A stretch of DNA of 64,000 bases from Rhizobium sp. BK251 (GCF_004345245.1 NZ_SLUQ01000007.1:310001-374000); one strand, 5' to 3'; shown: positions 37,147 to 44,752, counted from the first letter of the stretch. Notes: generated from the letters alone by a model not told the origin. Numbers and translations are program-made.

Positions 37147-37232
37147 CGCTAGAAGTGCTAGAACGTTGTTTTTATTATGAAATTTGGCATTTCCATCCGC
37201 TAGGTTTTTTGGGCCAAACGCTAGACCGCTAG
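37147..37232 (-). repeat. Right CTAGCG iteron-like array (inverted copy)
   Basis: Read on the minus strand, five units start at 37232, 37224, 37203, 37161 and 37152 (CTAGCG, with CTAGCA at 37161). Spacing is 8, 21, 42 and 9, the same as in the left array. Flanking sequence also matches (ccAAAAAACCTAGCG and the G-rich end), so the two arrays are an inverted duplication flanking the DUF3631 gene. This one is non-coding. Confidence 0.8.
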
Positions 37233-37263
37233 GATCGCCCATCCATTGATTGCGGAAATACCC

Positions 37264-37464
37264 CTATGCCACCCTTTGCATCCCTCGAGCGATCACCAGC
37301 AACGCATGTGCTGTGCTCGGAAACTCCTGCACCAACGCCAGTCTCCTGACTACCTCCTGCGTAGCCCCAATCTCCCCAGCCTCCGCAAGATCGGCGACCA
37401 AGTGCGCCAGTGACATTATCCTGAGGACCTCCACATCACTCGTTGTGAGTGCCCACTTATTCAT
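37264..37464 (-). CDS. Small hypothetical protein, last gene of the leftward operon
   Basis: 66 residues, helical (DVEVLRIMSLAHLVADLAEAGEIGA starts the main helix pair). No family recognised. Its ATG overlaps the stop of the upstream gene by 4 bases, which supports it as a real gene. It ends 32 bases before the right iteron array, facing the DUF3631 gene. Confidence 0.55.
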   Translation of the reverse strand: MNKWALTTSDVEVLRIMSLAHLVADLAEAGEIGATQEVVRRLALVQEFPSTAHALLVIARGMQRVA

Positions 37465-37682
37465 CTCTCCCTCATCGTCAGAACGGACCTTGTAGCCTCA
37501 GGCTGATACGTCCCTGAGAGCATCGCCACCACTCGCATAATCTCCATCCAATGCTCAGTGTCCCGCACTGCTAGCAGTCCAATCTTATCGGCTATGACCT
37601 CGCATCCTCGCCGCTTTGCTAGCCCCCGACGCTCTTGGGTCATGCCCCTTGTCCCCCTCGTCACAGTGTCAAACCGAGGCAT
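37461..37682 (-). CDS. Small hypothetical protein
   Basis: 73 residues, basic start (MPRFDTVTRGTRGMTQERRG) then a helical part (WMEIMRVVAMLSG). It overlaps the HTH gene by 14 bases upstream and the 66-residue gene by 4 bases downstream, consistent with a tightly packed phage operon. No family recognised. Confidence 0.5.
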   Translation of the reverse strand: MPRFDTVTRGTRGMTQERRGLAKRRGCEVIADKIGLLAVRDTEHWMEIMRVVAMLSGTYQPEATRSVLTMRER

Positions 37683-38004
37683 CGATTTCCTCCAAAATCC
37701 TCAAAACCTCATCATCTGGCACGGCCTGCGCTAGTCTCTTCGCCTGTTCGGTACGATCCCGGAGCGGCTTTGGAGCACCACAGTAGGGATCGACGGCATT
37801 TCGGGCGAGTAGCCAATCTTCTATGAGCGACATAGTGGTGAACCACTCACCGGAGGGCAGTCTCGCGATAGGGAAGCCCTCTGTCAGTCGCCAGTTGGCA
37901 ATAGTCTGACGCGTTCGACCAAACATAGCGGCGATTTCATCCAGCCCTATGATGATCGGAGAGCCTACTTGCTCCATCTTCGCTTTGTTTACAGGTCGGC
38001 CCAT
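37669..38004 (-). CDS. HTH protein (AlpA/small-terminase-like N-terminus)
   Basis: 111 residues. Residues 18-60 form a helix-turn-helix with wing: IIIGLDEIAAMFGRTRQTIA, then GFPIARLPSGEWFTTMSLIEDWL. This pattern occurs in AlpA-like regulators and in Nu1-type small terminase subunits. The position at the end of a virion-gene operon would permit a packaging role, but no large terminase is present. It is more likely DNA-binding of unknown target. Confidence 0.6.
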   Translation of the reverse strand: MGRPVNKAKMEQVGSPIIIGLDEIAAMFGRTRQTIANWRLTEGFPIARLPSGEWFTTMSLIEDWLLARNAVDPYCGAPKPLRDRTEQAKRLAQAVPDDEVLRILEEIDASV

Positions 38005-38019
38005 AACTCGGTTAAGCTC

Positions 38020-38298
38020 CTACCAAGCAGTGCCGGAGTTATGGCGGATTGCGTAAGTTGGGCCGACGAACACTGAGGAGGGTTTCCGAGAGCGGAGGGC
38101 TTTTTCCACCCCGGTTACGCTAGGCGCATGACCGAGGAAGGCGATAGTGTTTGGCTCCGCAAGTTCGTCTAGGGTGTCGATTACCAGAGGTGTGCCGATA
38201 AGCTCTGTGAGATAGCCTGAGATTTCGAGAGCTTCGGAAATCTCCACAGGGGATAGCTGTCGCAGAGCACCTTTCAGAGGGATGATTTCGTAAGTCAT
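38020..38298 (-). CDS. Hypothetical protein
   Basis: 92 residues (MTYEIIPLKGALRQLSPVEI start), mixed alpha/beta, no family recognised. It overlaps the preceding 128-residue gene by 4 bases (coupled) and is followed after 15 bases by the HTH gene. Confidence 0.6.
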   Translation of the reverse strand: MTYEIIPLKGALRQLSPVEISEALEISGYLTELIGTPLVIDTLDELAEPNTIAFLGHAPSVTGVEKALRSRKPSSVFVGPTYAIRHNSGTAW

Positions 38299-38681
38299 GG
38301 CTTTCTCCTGATGACGTATCCGCCTTCGGATGTGATGTGATAAAACATGCCTGAGCGGTTGTTAGCCAAGCCATCTTGGACGGCTCGAAGGTTGTAGTCT
38401 GTTAGGTGGGCTAGACGTGCGAGGTCAGTGCTCTCGACTAGCCAATCGGAGTCCGTTTCTTCCCAGCGGGGGTCATTTCGATTTTCGAAACAAAGTGTCG
38501 CCTTGTCCCAATATGCGAGGCCTCTGCGGTCGTCGTAGCGTCGCCGGACAAAGACGAAAATCAACTGGTATGTGGTGGTGTCGTCCAAGGGTAGGGCATC
38601 CGCCAGGAAGGCATCTTCTCTGGCATCTTGTGCCTTGAGCAAGCGCTGCCGGAACTCGGTTTCGTTTATCAAAGTGATCAT
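38295..38681 (-). CDS. Hypothetical protein
   Basis: 128 residues (MITLINETEFRQRLLKAQDA start), with an acidic middle (RNDPRWEETDSDWLVESTDL). No family recognised. Its start overlaps the stop of the lysozyme-like gene by 4 bases and its stop overlaps the next gene by 4 bases. Confidence 0.6.
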   Translation of the reverse strand: MITLINETEFRQRLLKAQDAREDAFLADALPLDDTTTYQLIFVFVRRRYDDRRGLAYWDKATLCFENRNDPRWEETDSDWLVESTDLARLAHLTDYNLRAVQDGLANNRSGMFYHITSEGGYVIRRKP

Positions 38682-39664
38682 GAGTTGCCTCCTCGGAAGA
38701 AGTCGCCAAATGTTGACTCGGTTGGAAGGATGGAGGGCGTCTGGCCGAGAGCGAGCATGGCTGCAATACGCTGGCGGGCCACAGCACTCCGTTGATCGTC
38801 CTCCGATGTATCCGGCGTCATGACGCTAAGATCAGGGGGCACGAACCTGTTGCCGGTTGAGCCGCTAGGATCGTCCTCAGTGCCCGTCTCTGCCGGGTCT
38901 ATGGTTTGAAACAGGCTCGGGTCCCCGTTGCCTGGGTTCGAGGCCAAGGCAATCTGTGCATTCGGATCATAGGTTTGCAGGACGCTGGCAGTGTTTCGCA
39001 GACTGTTGCTGTAGCCGTGGCCTGCGCTAGGGTTCTTGACCGAGTAGCCCCGAGGACGCTCGTAGTGCATCATAGCTGCGGCGGCCTGCTCTGGCGTCTC
39101 GGCAGTGCTCAGCGAGCGAAATGCAAGCTTCTCACTAGGGCTATTCCTGATTTCGTGGTCGAAGAATTCTAGCTGTGTATCGAAGTCGTATGGGGAGGTT
39201 TTGCGATCCTTCGCGAAGGAAACCAGAGCTTGGCGACGTTCCTTATTCCATTGCCCGATACCTAGCGAAATCCCTGCATCTCCGATGGCACCTGTCCGCA
39301 GGTCTGCATAAGCCTCCTGCATGAACCGGCCCACCACACCAGCGGCTTGAACCGGAGACCAGCCGAGGCTGACAAGCTTCTGCATGGCGTATTGCTGGCG
39401 ATGACCGGCATTGGATTTGGGGGCCGTGGGCGCGTTCGATGGGGCGGATGGCGTTCCGGTGCCGGGGATACCTATACGCTCGCCACGGGCCGAATTTGGC
39501 GGGTTTCCGACCCCATTTGACGGCGATCCGGCCCCGCCCATATCAACATCCCCAAGCTCTTCCGCCCCTTCTGGCAATTCGCTCAAGGGCACTTCCACAG
39601 TCCTCCCATCGACGCGAATTTTCGCCGTCTTGTCGTTTTTCTCGAACAAGAAACCTATCGCCAT
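38678..39664 (-). CDS. Virion-associated lysozyme-like protein
   Basis: 328 residues from ATG 39664. Residues about 85-200 match the phage tail-tip lysozyme layout: MQKLVSLGWSPVQAAGVVGR with the catalytic-type Glu in FMQEAYADLRTG, then GDAGISLGIGQWNKERRQAL. Flanks are Pro/Gly/Ser-rich and disordered. In podoviruses such domains belong to internal ejection proteins that open the peptidoglycan during DNA entry. It is the third large gene of the leftward operon. Confidence 0.7.
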   Translation of the reverse strand: MAIGFLFEKNDKTAKIRVDGRTVEVPLSELPEGAEELGDVDMGGAGSPSNGVGNPPNSARGERIGIPGTGTPSAPSNAPTAPKSNAGHRQQYAMQKLVSLGWSPVQAAGVVGRFMQEAYADLRTGAIGDAGISLGIGQWNKERRQALVSFAKDRKTSPYDFDTQLEFFDHEIRNSPSEKLAFRSLSTAETPEQAAAAMMHYERPRGYSVKNPSAGHGYSNSLRNTASVLQTYDPNAQIALASNPGNGDPSLFQTIDPAETGTEDDPSGSTGNRFVPPDLSVMTPDTSEDDQRSAVARQRIAAMLALGQTPSILPTESTFGDFFRGGNS

Positions 39665-39724
39665 GTCAGGGCCTCCGCTCGCGATGCAGGTGGAGTTTTC
39701 GTTTTGTTCTCGCGTGGGTTGTGG

Positions 39725-39730
39725 TATAAT
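39725..39730 (+). promoter_or_regulatory. Consensus -10 of an independent promoter
   Basis: TATAAT lies 34 bases before the ATG at 39764, with a poor -35 (TTTTGT, 39702-39707) at 17-base spacing. It is on the plus strand, opposite to the surrounding operon, so the small gene at 39764 can be expressed on its own. Confidence 0.5.
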
Positions 39731-39763
39731 GAACCGTATTCCAGCGGTTTCGGAGTGGCCCAC

Positions 39764-39997
39764 ATGGTTACGTTTCTGATTGTCGTCATCATCCTGCTGA
39801 TATTTGCGACCAACGCAGACATGCGGGAAACAGCGAAGCGGGATAGCTGGAAGCCAGAGCCGGTATGGCTCCCGCCTATGACGGATGAACAGGCGAGAAG
39901 CGCCCAGTGCCTCGAAATCACTGACAATGAACTACGCAGGAAGCTTGGGCTTCTACCGGTTGAATACCTCGGGTGGGCGTACAAAGAAGAGGAATAG
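39764..39997 (+). CDS. Small membrane protein, moron-like
   Basis: 77 residues from ATG 39764 (SD CGGAG). An N-terminal helix (VTFLIVVIILLIFATNADM) is followed by a soluble tail (KPEPVWLPPMTDEQARS... to YKEEE). It fits between the lysozyme-like gene and the 529-residue gene, in opposite orientation to both, with its own TATAAT: the signature of a lysogenic-conversion (moron) insertion. Function unknown. Confidence 0.65.
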   Translation: MVTFLIVVIILLIFATNADMRETAKRDSWKPEPVWLPPMTDEQARSAQCLEITDNELRRKLGLLPVEYLGWAYKEEE

Positions 39998-39998
39998 G

Positions 39999-41588
39999 TC
40001 ATTCCACGACCCTCCCGTTTCTGAGCTTCTCCGGGGCCAAAGCCCGCTTCCCGGCCTCCATACCTCCAGACATGCCAAGCACCCGGCCTAGAGTTCCCGC
40101 CTTGCCGATGCTTGCCGGTACTGTGCCGTTGCTTATTAGCAACTGAGCATCACGAGCCGCACCAGTCGTGGCCAGATATTCTGCACCTCGGGCAACGGCT
40201 CCCACGCCTGCACCGATCCCCATCCCAAGCGGGCCACCAACGGCGTAACCAGCTCCACCACCTGCAACCGCAGGACCAACGGCGAGTTTCCCAAGCAGGC
40301 CTAGAGAACTCATAAGGCTATCGATCCCACCACTACGAGCTACAGCCTGAATTGCCCGCTTCTCAGGCGCAGTCCAACGCTTGTTGAAATCCTTCGCATT
40401 AGCGATGCTGCGGAACTGGCCTCGGATAGCTGCATCAAATGGCTGGCCTGCGTTCTCGGCCTTGTCGAAAGCCCGTTCCAGTATCTCGACTTTGCCACGG
40501 GCAGTCCAAAACTTGCGGGCACTTACAAGCGACTGTCGGCCTACGTCGATATCACCGGCCACGATGTCGGCCGCCTTCAGCCCACCTATCCAATCATCCA
40601 GTGCGCCTTTCATGCTCATAAGCACAGGCATGGAAGATTGATCGCTCTCCGGTAGGTTCGAAATCACCTTGTTGAGGAACTGCCGTTGTGCCTCCGCCTG
40701 CGTCAACGTCATCTGCTGGCCTTGGAGTTCTCGAAAGGCATCAAGAGCCGTGACGGCTGCACGGTCGGTGCGAGGATCAATATTCGCCTTGGCTGCGGCT
40801 CGGTTCACTTCTTCGACGGCATTGTTCCAAGATGACTGCGAAAGCCTAACTCCTGCATCGTCTGCCGTCTTATAGAGCTTGCGAGCCTCTGCAGTGATGG
40901 CTTCCGATGTACGAGGTTCAACGCCTCGGTTCATGAACCTAGCGCCAACCTTCCCGGCGAGTTCACCAGCAGGGGCGAGCACTCCACCAGCAGCGGCACC
41001 AATCGCGGCACCTCGGGCAATATCCTCACCCCGGCCAGCCGCGTCGAGGCCACCTATGGCGGCACCGGACCCGGCACCAGCCACGGCCCGCATACCCATG
41101 CTCTGACCTTGAGCCGCGCCAAAAGCCGCAGGCGCTAGCTTCATAAGCCCGCCTGTGGTTGCCATCGATCCGCCGAGTTCGGCCAGTGCGCCTGTCACAC
41201 CCTGACGGGATTTCGCAGCGTCGGTTCTAGCCCGCTCGGCCTCGGTCCCGGTTCCAGACATATATCCAGCGGCAGCATCTGCCCAACCGAAAGTCATGCC
41301 TCGCGCGGTCACTCGCACAAGGTCGTCTATGGTCTGAAAATCACGCTTTGTGCGCTCCCACTCATTGCCCGCTGCTTTCTGCGTCCAATCCCAAACCTTA
41401 TCGACAAAACCTTTCTCACGGTTGTCGAGATACTCCCGATCGGAAGAGGGAGCCGAAGAGGAGCGGACACCAGAACCACTGCTAAGATACCCGGACTGGC
41501 TCGCATCACTCTTCGGAGGGCCGCCTCGGAGTGGAGCGGCCTTTTCGTTGTTCGTCACTATTGGAGCGCTTTCCCACCATTCGACCAT
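39999..41588 (-). CDS. Probable internal virion / DNA-ejection protein
   Basis: 529 residues. The N-terminal 60 are disordered. The middle has long Ala/Gly-rich amphipathic and hydrophobic stretches (AAGYMSGTGTEAERAR, MRAVAGAGSGAAIGGLDAAG) and the C-terminus has another Gly-rich membrane-active part (VGPAVAGGGAGYAVGGPLGM). This composition matches ejection proteins of podoviruses, which form a channel through the envelope. Its ATG overlaps the stop of the 508-residue gene by one base (TAATG). The assignment rests on composition and gene order, not on a diagnostic motif. Confidence 0.6.
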   Translation of the reverse strand: MVEWWESAPIVTNNEKAAPLRGGPPKSDASQSGYLSSGSGVRSSSAPSSDREYLDNREKGFVDKVWDWTQKAAGNEWERTKRDFQTIDDLVRVTARGMTFGWADAAAGYMSGTGTEAERARTDAAKSRQGVTGALAELGGSMATTGGLMKLAPAAFGAAQGQSMGMRAVAGAGSGAAIGGLDAAGRGEDIARGAAIGAAAGGVLAPAGELAGKVGARFMNRGVEPRTSEAITAEARKLYKTADDAGVRLSQSSWNNAVEEVNRAAAKANIDPRTDRAAVTALDAFRELQGQQMTLTQAEAQRQFLNKVISNLPESDQSSMPVLMSMKGALDDWIGGLKAADIVAGDIDVGRQSLVSARKFWTARGKVEILERAFDKAENAGQPFDAAIRGQFRSIANAKDFNKRWTAPEKRAIQAVARSGGIDSLMSSLGLLGKLAVGPAVAGGGAGYAVGGPLGMGIGAGVGAVARGAEYLATTGAARDAQLLISNGTVPASIGKAGTLGRVLGMSGGMEAGKRALAPEKLRNGRVVE

Positions 41589-43114
41589 TAGGGTTTCCTC
41601 CGAATGCTGCCATCAGGAGCGAGGAACGTTGTCCCGCTGGGGAGCTTGTCGAATTGTTCTTTGGTGATCGCCTTAGGGCTGCTGTCCGCAGGATTACCGA
41701 ACTCGTCAAAGCTCAGCTTCTCCCGCTTTCGCAGGCGATAACCATCCTCGGGGGAGAGCTTGCCCTGATCTACGAGACCATCAATCTGCTCCGGGGTTCC
41801 ATAGACCAAGTCGAGATAGACATTCTTCAGACGGCGGAGATTGTCCTGTAGGACATCGAACTTCTGGTTTACGTCGATATTGCCTTTGGTGCGTTCCAGC
41901 AGTTCTAGGTCTCTATCCGAGACATTGCCGAGCGCTCCACCTGTCGGGGAGTTCAGCCGCATCTGCTGGATAGCATCCGCCGAGACATTGGCTTTGATCG
42001 TCCCGATGAGCCTATCCACCTGGCCGACGGTGCTATCGGAGAAATTGCGACGAACCGCCCTATCAGGCCCAGACGGCCACTCGCTGGCATTTCCCATTAC
42101 ATTCAGGGCACGACCAATATCCTGCAGGACGATCCCACCCGAGGTTTTCGTCTGCTGCTGGCGGTTGCTTTCCTTGTCTCGGGCTGCGTTTTGCTCTGCC
42201 TCGGCAGGAGAACCGGAGAGAGGGCGAATTGCCCGACGACCGTCCGCACCAACATAAGCTTCGTATCCAGCCGGAAGCGGGCCAAGCGTCCCTTGGTCGC
42301 CCCCACCTTCCATCTCTTTCGCGAGCTTCAAGGCAGCATCGCCACCATCCATGTCGCCAGAGCGATATAGCTGTTGGGCATTCCGGCGAAGCTGGGCAGG
42401 GGTCAAATCTCCCTGAGGCTGCGCCATGCCCGGGATAGGCATATTTCCGCCCTGTTGAGCCATGGGCGTCGGAGAAGTGAGACGACCAGAGGAGGCCGGG
42501 GCACCGGACATGGGAGCACCAAAGGCCTCCTGCCGCAATTGCTCCTGCCTAAGCTCCTTCCCCTGTTTGATGATATCGGAGAGGTCGAGCTTCCCGCTGA
42601 GGGCTGCTGCTGCCATGGTTGCCGCTTCGCCGGGCTGAGAATTTGGCAGGGCGTTCATGATGTAGCTCTTGACCCCGGCCAGAGCTTCGGAGTCCAGATC
42701 GGCAATCGCCTTGATCGCTGCCTTGCTGTCCGCTGTGCTCGGGTCCTCGCCTAGCTGCTGCAAGAGCTTTGTGTAGCTCAGCACTCGGACCTGTTTGGGA
42801 ACGGTAGGGTCAGAAATGGACATCATTTTCTCAATGATATTCAAGTCCTGTTGCTTCTTCTCGTTCTCAGCAAGTCGGGCCTGTGTCTGCTGCTGGATTT
42901 CCGTACTCTGGGCGCGATATTGCTCCAGTGCATCGGCCTGCTGACGGCGGAATTGCATCTGCTCTTCAAACTGAGCCTGTTGGCGTCGGCTGCGCTCTTC
43001 CTCAAGTGCCTGCTGCCTACGGGCCGCATCTCGATCAGCACGGCGGTTTCGCGCGTTGCTGAAGGCTTCCGAGAACCCGGAGGCGAATGAACCAAGTCCA
43101 CCTGCATCGGCCAT
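41588..43114 (-). CDS. Probable internal virion protein with coiled coil
   Basis: 508 residues. A short N-terminal helix (GGLGSFASGFSEAFSNA) leads into a strong Gln/Arg/Glu-rich coiled coil (about residues 25-95), then helical and Pro/Gly-rich segments. The N-terminal GxxASGFxxAF start occurs in phage structural proteins of the ejection cluster. It precedes the 529-residue protein with a one-base overlap, so both are likely made in fixed ratio. Role inferred from context. Confidence 0.55.
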   Translation of the reverse strand: MADAGGLGSFASGFSEAFSNARNRRADRDAARRQQALEEERSRRQQAQFEEQMQFRRQQADALEQYRAQSTEIQQQTQARLAENEKKQQDLNIIEKMMSISDPTVPKQVRVLSYTKLLQQLGEDPSTADSKAAIKAIADLDSEALAGVKSYIMNALPNSQPGEAATMAAAALSGKLDLSDIIKQGKELRQEQLRQEAFGAPMSGAPASSGRLTSPTPMAQQGGNMPIPGMAQPQGDLTPAQLRRNAQQLYRSGDMDGGDAALKLAKEMEGGGDQGTLGPLPAGYEAYVGADGRRAIRPLSGSPAEAEQNAARDKESNRQQQTKTSGGIVLQDIGRALNVMGNASEWPSGPDRAVRRNFSDSTVGQVDRLIGTIKANVSADAIQQMRLNSPTGGALGNVSDRDLELLERTKGNIDVNQKFDVLQDNLRRLKNVYLDLVYGTPEQIDGLVDQGKLSPEDGYRLRKREKLSFDEFGNPADSSPKAITKEQFDKLPSGTTFLAPDGSIRRKP

Positions 43115-43116
43115 GG

Positions 43117-43254
43117 TTATGACCCTTTCCCAGGTGCCGCCTCGTTAGTCGGGCTAACTGCACGAGGGGAATTGCCGGGGTCACTAATCGTCCCATAACC
43201 CTTCGAGAGGTCGTAGTTGACAGTGGTCGGCTTAGGGGTTGGTTTCTTAGCCAT
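43117..43254 (-). CDS. Small Pro/Gly-rich protein
   Basis: 45 residues starting MAKKPTPKPTTVNYDLSKGY and ending APGKGS. It overlaps the upstream gene's end by 8 bases and ends 2 bases before the 508-residue gene, filling an otherwise empty gap of the operon. No family recognised; reading frame support is from tight packing. Confidence 0.5.
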   Translation of the reverse strand: MAKKPTPKPTTVNYDLSKGYGTISDPGNSPRAVSPTNEAAPGKGS

Positions 43255-43432
43255 TATTCGAGTCCTTTCGCTGCACCGGATTTTTTCCCAACATGCTCCG
43301 AACTGAATTTCTGCTGCGGTCGAGTGCCAAGCACATGTCCTCGACCGTCGCGCCTCGGCTCCTCAAATGCAGAAGCTCGGCAAGCTCATCCGCAGTCCAC
43401 CGCTTGTAGGGAGGGAGGCCAATCCGGATCAA
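43247..43432 (-). CDS. Small Myb/SANT-like HTH protein B
   Basis: 61 residues from TTG 43432, which overlaps the stop TGA of the gene before it (TTGA) and has GGAGG 8 bases upstream. The core KRWTADELAELLHLRSRGAT followed by LALDRSRNSVRSML is a three-helix Myb/SANT or GcrA-like pattern: Trp-rich start, long helix, recognition helix. A related protein is encoded directly upstream. Confidence 0.55.
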   Translation of the reverse strand: MIRIGLPPYKRWTADELAELLHLRSRGATVEDMCLALDRSRNSVRSMLGKNPVQRKDSNNG

Positions 43433-43605
43433 AACTGCTTCCTCCCATCCACAGACCGCAACGTCATCAATCTGTTTTGGACAGAACCGATGCTGCGGCC
43501 CATCTCTTGGGCGATCATTTCGGGGGTCATTCGCCGTTCTCGGCTCAGGTACAGCACCTGCATATCCTCGTATTGCGTCCACGCTTGCCAGTCAGTCCTT
43601 TCCAT
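43429..43605 (-). CDS. Small Myb/SANT-like HTH protein A
   Basis: 58 residues from ATG 43605 with a very strong SD (GGAAGGAG). The core QAWTQYEDMQVLYLSRERRM followed by MGRSIGSVQNRLMTL parallels protein B (Trp-Thr, long helix, SxxSVxxRL helix), so the two look like tandem divergent paralogues. They are DNA-binding candidates, perhaps late regulators or packaging factors. Confidence 0.6.
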   Translation of the reverse strand: MERTDWQAWTQYEDMQVLYLSRERRMTPEMIAQEMGRSIGSVQNRLMTLRSVDGRKQF

Positions 43606-43807
43606 CGCTAGGCTCCTTCCATGAAAAGCCAAGACGGTGCTGCCGTGCCCTTCGGGCTTCCCGGTCCTGCCGTAGGCGCTCGCCACGGTCATAGGGTTCG
43701 GCTGACTCCTGACGGAGTAATTCCTGGAGGGTGGCTTGATGGTCCAACTCGGTTTGATCGACATAAGGGCCAACCTGAGGACGGATGATGAGGCGGGACC
43801 TGTCCAT
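43592..43807 (-). CDS. Small charged hypothetical protein
   Basis: 71 residues from ATG 43807 (AGGAGG upstream; GTG 43810 alternative). Rich in Arg, Glu and Gln (LLRQESAEPYDRGERLRQDR), predicted helical. The start overlaps the stop of the 52-residue gene (TGATG) and the end overlaps protein A by 14 bases. No family recognised. Confidence 0.55.
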   Translation of the reverse strand: MDRSRLIIRPQVGPYVDQTELDHQATLQELLRQESAEPYDRGERLRQDREARRARQHRLGFSWKEPSDGKD

Positions 43808-43965
43808 CACACACCTCCTGTCCGAGTAGCCACTTTGGCCTTCAATTTCTCAATGGCTTCTTCGGCCAGAGACTTCGCGATATCCCGGTCTCGCTCCTCG
43901 GGGTCCGAGAGCCTACGGCGATCAGCCCTACGTTGGTTGATGAGTGCTCCAAGGGATTCGGCCAT
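43807..43965 (-). CDS. Small charged hypothetical protein
   Basis: 52 residues (MAESLGALINQRRADRRRLS start, ending TRTGGV), one long charged helix. It begins 3 bases after the stop of the 167-residue gene and overlaps the next gene by three bases. The INQRRADRRR segment resembles the IINRRKEARYES end of the preceding protein, hinting at a shared motif or duplication. Confidence 0.5.
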   Translation of the reverse strand: MAESLGALINQRRADRRRLSDPEERDRDIAKSLAEEAIEKLKAKVATRTGGV

Positions 43966-43968
43966 GGA

Positions 43969-44472
43969 TCACTCCGAGCGGCCACGGCGGGACAGTCGGC
44001 GAGAACCGGCAGACTCGTAGCGAGCCTCTTTGCGTCGGTTGATGATGCTGCTTAGGCTCTCCGGTTCATCGAAGTCTTGAGAGTTGGAAATCACGGCTGC
44101 GTCGGCTGCACTCATACCATCAAGACCGGGTCCGCCTCGCATGACCCTGCGCTCAGCGGCTGCGGGATCGTTCATCCGGCGACGGTCGCGTTCGAGCTTC
44201 TGGCGGGTTAGAGACGCAACCTCGATTGCCGCTTTGGAAACTGGCATGGTTTCGAGGTCCGCCCACCTGCTATTCAGGACACCGAGCACATCGACATGAT
44301 TTTCCGATAGATCGGGATTTTCCCGATAGAAGTCCTTGAAGAATTGTTCTCGGCTTTGATGCTGCGCGTATTCTTGGCGCACTTCCTGTTTGGTCTGCTC
44401 CCGGAGGAGGGCAACGGCCTTACCGGGGTCCACGTACATCAGATCTGCGATTTCCTGATCAGTGATTGGCAT
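43969..44472 (-). CDS. Hypothetical phage protein, first gene of the leftward operon
   Basis: 167 residues (MPITDQEIADLMYVDPGKAV start) with an AGGAG SD. Helical and charged; the segment REQFFKDFYRENPDLSENHV is reminiscent of small phage assembly or scaffold-like proteins, but I cannot assign a family. It heads a 14-gene minus-strand operon in which nearly all genes overlap or abut. Confidence 0.6.
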   Translation of the reverse strand: MPITDQEIADLMYVDPGKAVALLREQTKQEVRQEYAQHQSREQFFKDFYRENPDLSENHVDVLGVLNSRWADLETMPVSKAAIEVASLTRQKLERDRRRMNDPAAAERRVMRGGPGLDGMSAADAAVISNSQDFDEPESLSSIINRRKEARYESAGSRRLSRRGRSE

Positions 44473-44523
44473 TCGGGTATCTCCTGGGGTGGTTTATGGG
44501 TATCTAAGCCATTGATTTGGCTT

Positions 44524-44551
44524 ATGATACCACCCCCATGGGACGCAACAA
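44524..44551 (-). promoter_or_regulatory. Predicted promoter of the leftward operon
   Basis: On the minus strand TTGTTG (44546-44551) and TATCAT (44524-44529) are 16 bases apart, about 50 bases before the first gene's ATG (44472). It is next to the dyad at 44559-44584. Confidence 0.45.
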
Positions 44552-44558
44552 TGCCCCG

Positions 44559-44584
44559 CCAAATGGGCCGATTTGGCCATTTGG
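44559..44584. promoter_or_regulatory. Dyad between divergent promoters (candidate operator)
   Basis: CCAAATGGGCC (44559-44569) and GGCCATTTGG (44575-44584) are inverted with one extra G and 5 bases between. It lies directly upstream of the operon's -35 and about 50 bases from the start of the RNA candidate that runs the other way, a typical place for a repressor. Confidence 0.5.
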
Positions 44585-44638
44585 GTCTCATCCGTCACAA
44601 GGGGATCACGGTATTTTGTATGTTGCTAATATACGCGA

Positions 44639-44752
44639 GGGTCTAATCTGACCCCAAGGACCGCTCTAGGTCCGATTTGCTGTGTGGCACCGTCCCCGCA
44701 CGCACGGCAACAGACTGAGAAGCCTCCGGAAACTAAGCACCGGGGGCTTTTC
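44639..44752 (+). ncRNA. Candidate four-hairpin RNA of the element
   Basis: Four hairpins follow each other: GGGTC-6-GACCC (44639-44654), GGACC-6-GGTCC (44658-44673), TTGCTGTG/CACGGCAA (44677-44710, one G-T pair) and a terminator (44720-44752). TAATAT at 44627-44632 could be a -10, placing the start at the first hairpin; the -35 is poor. No ORF occupies this strand. It is divergent from the leftward operon, so a role in element control is possible. Prediction by eye only. Confidence 0.45.
44720..44752 (+). terminator. Rho-independent terminator
   Basis: AAGCCTCCGG (44720-44729) and CCGGGGGCTT (44740-44749) form a 10-bp stem with one T-G pair and a 10-base loop; TTTT follows on the plus strand. 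No protein gene precedes it on this strand, which is why an RNA transcript is proposed. Confidence 0.65.

Noticed and set aside
37057..37242. 61-codon reverse frame resembling the DUF3631 N-terminus
   Set aside because: The likeness is explained by the inverted CTAGCG array; no SD and the frame runs into the 3' end of the DUF3631 gene. Kept as a repeat, not a gene.
37567..37578. ACTGCTAGCAGT palindrome as a third iteron site
   Set aside because: Single site in a coding region without the array spacing; CTAGC words are expected to recur by chance in the element.
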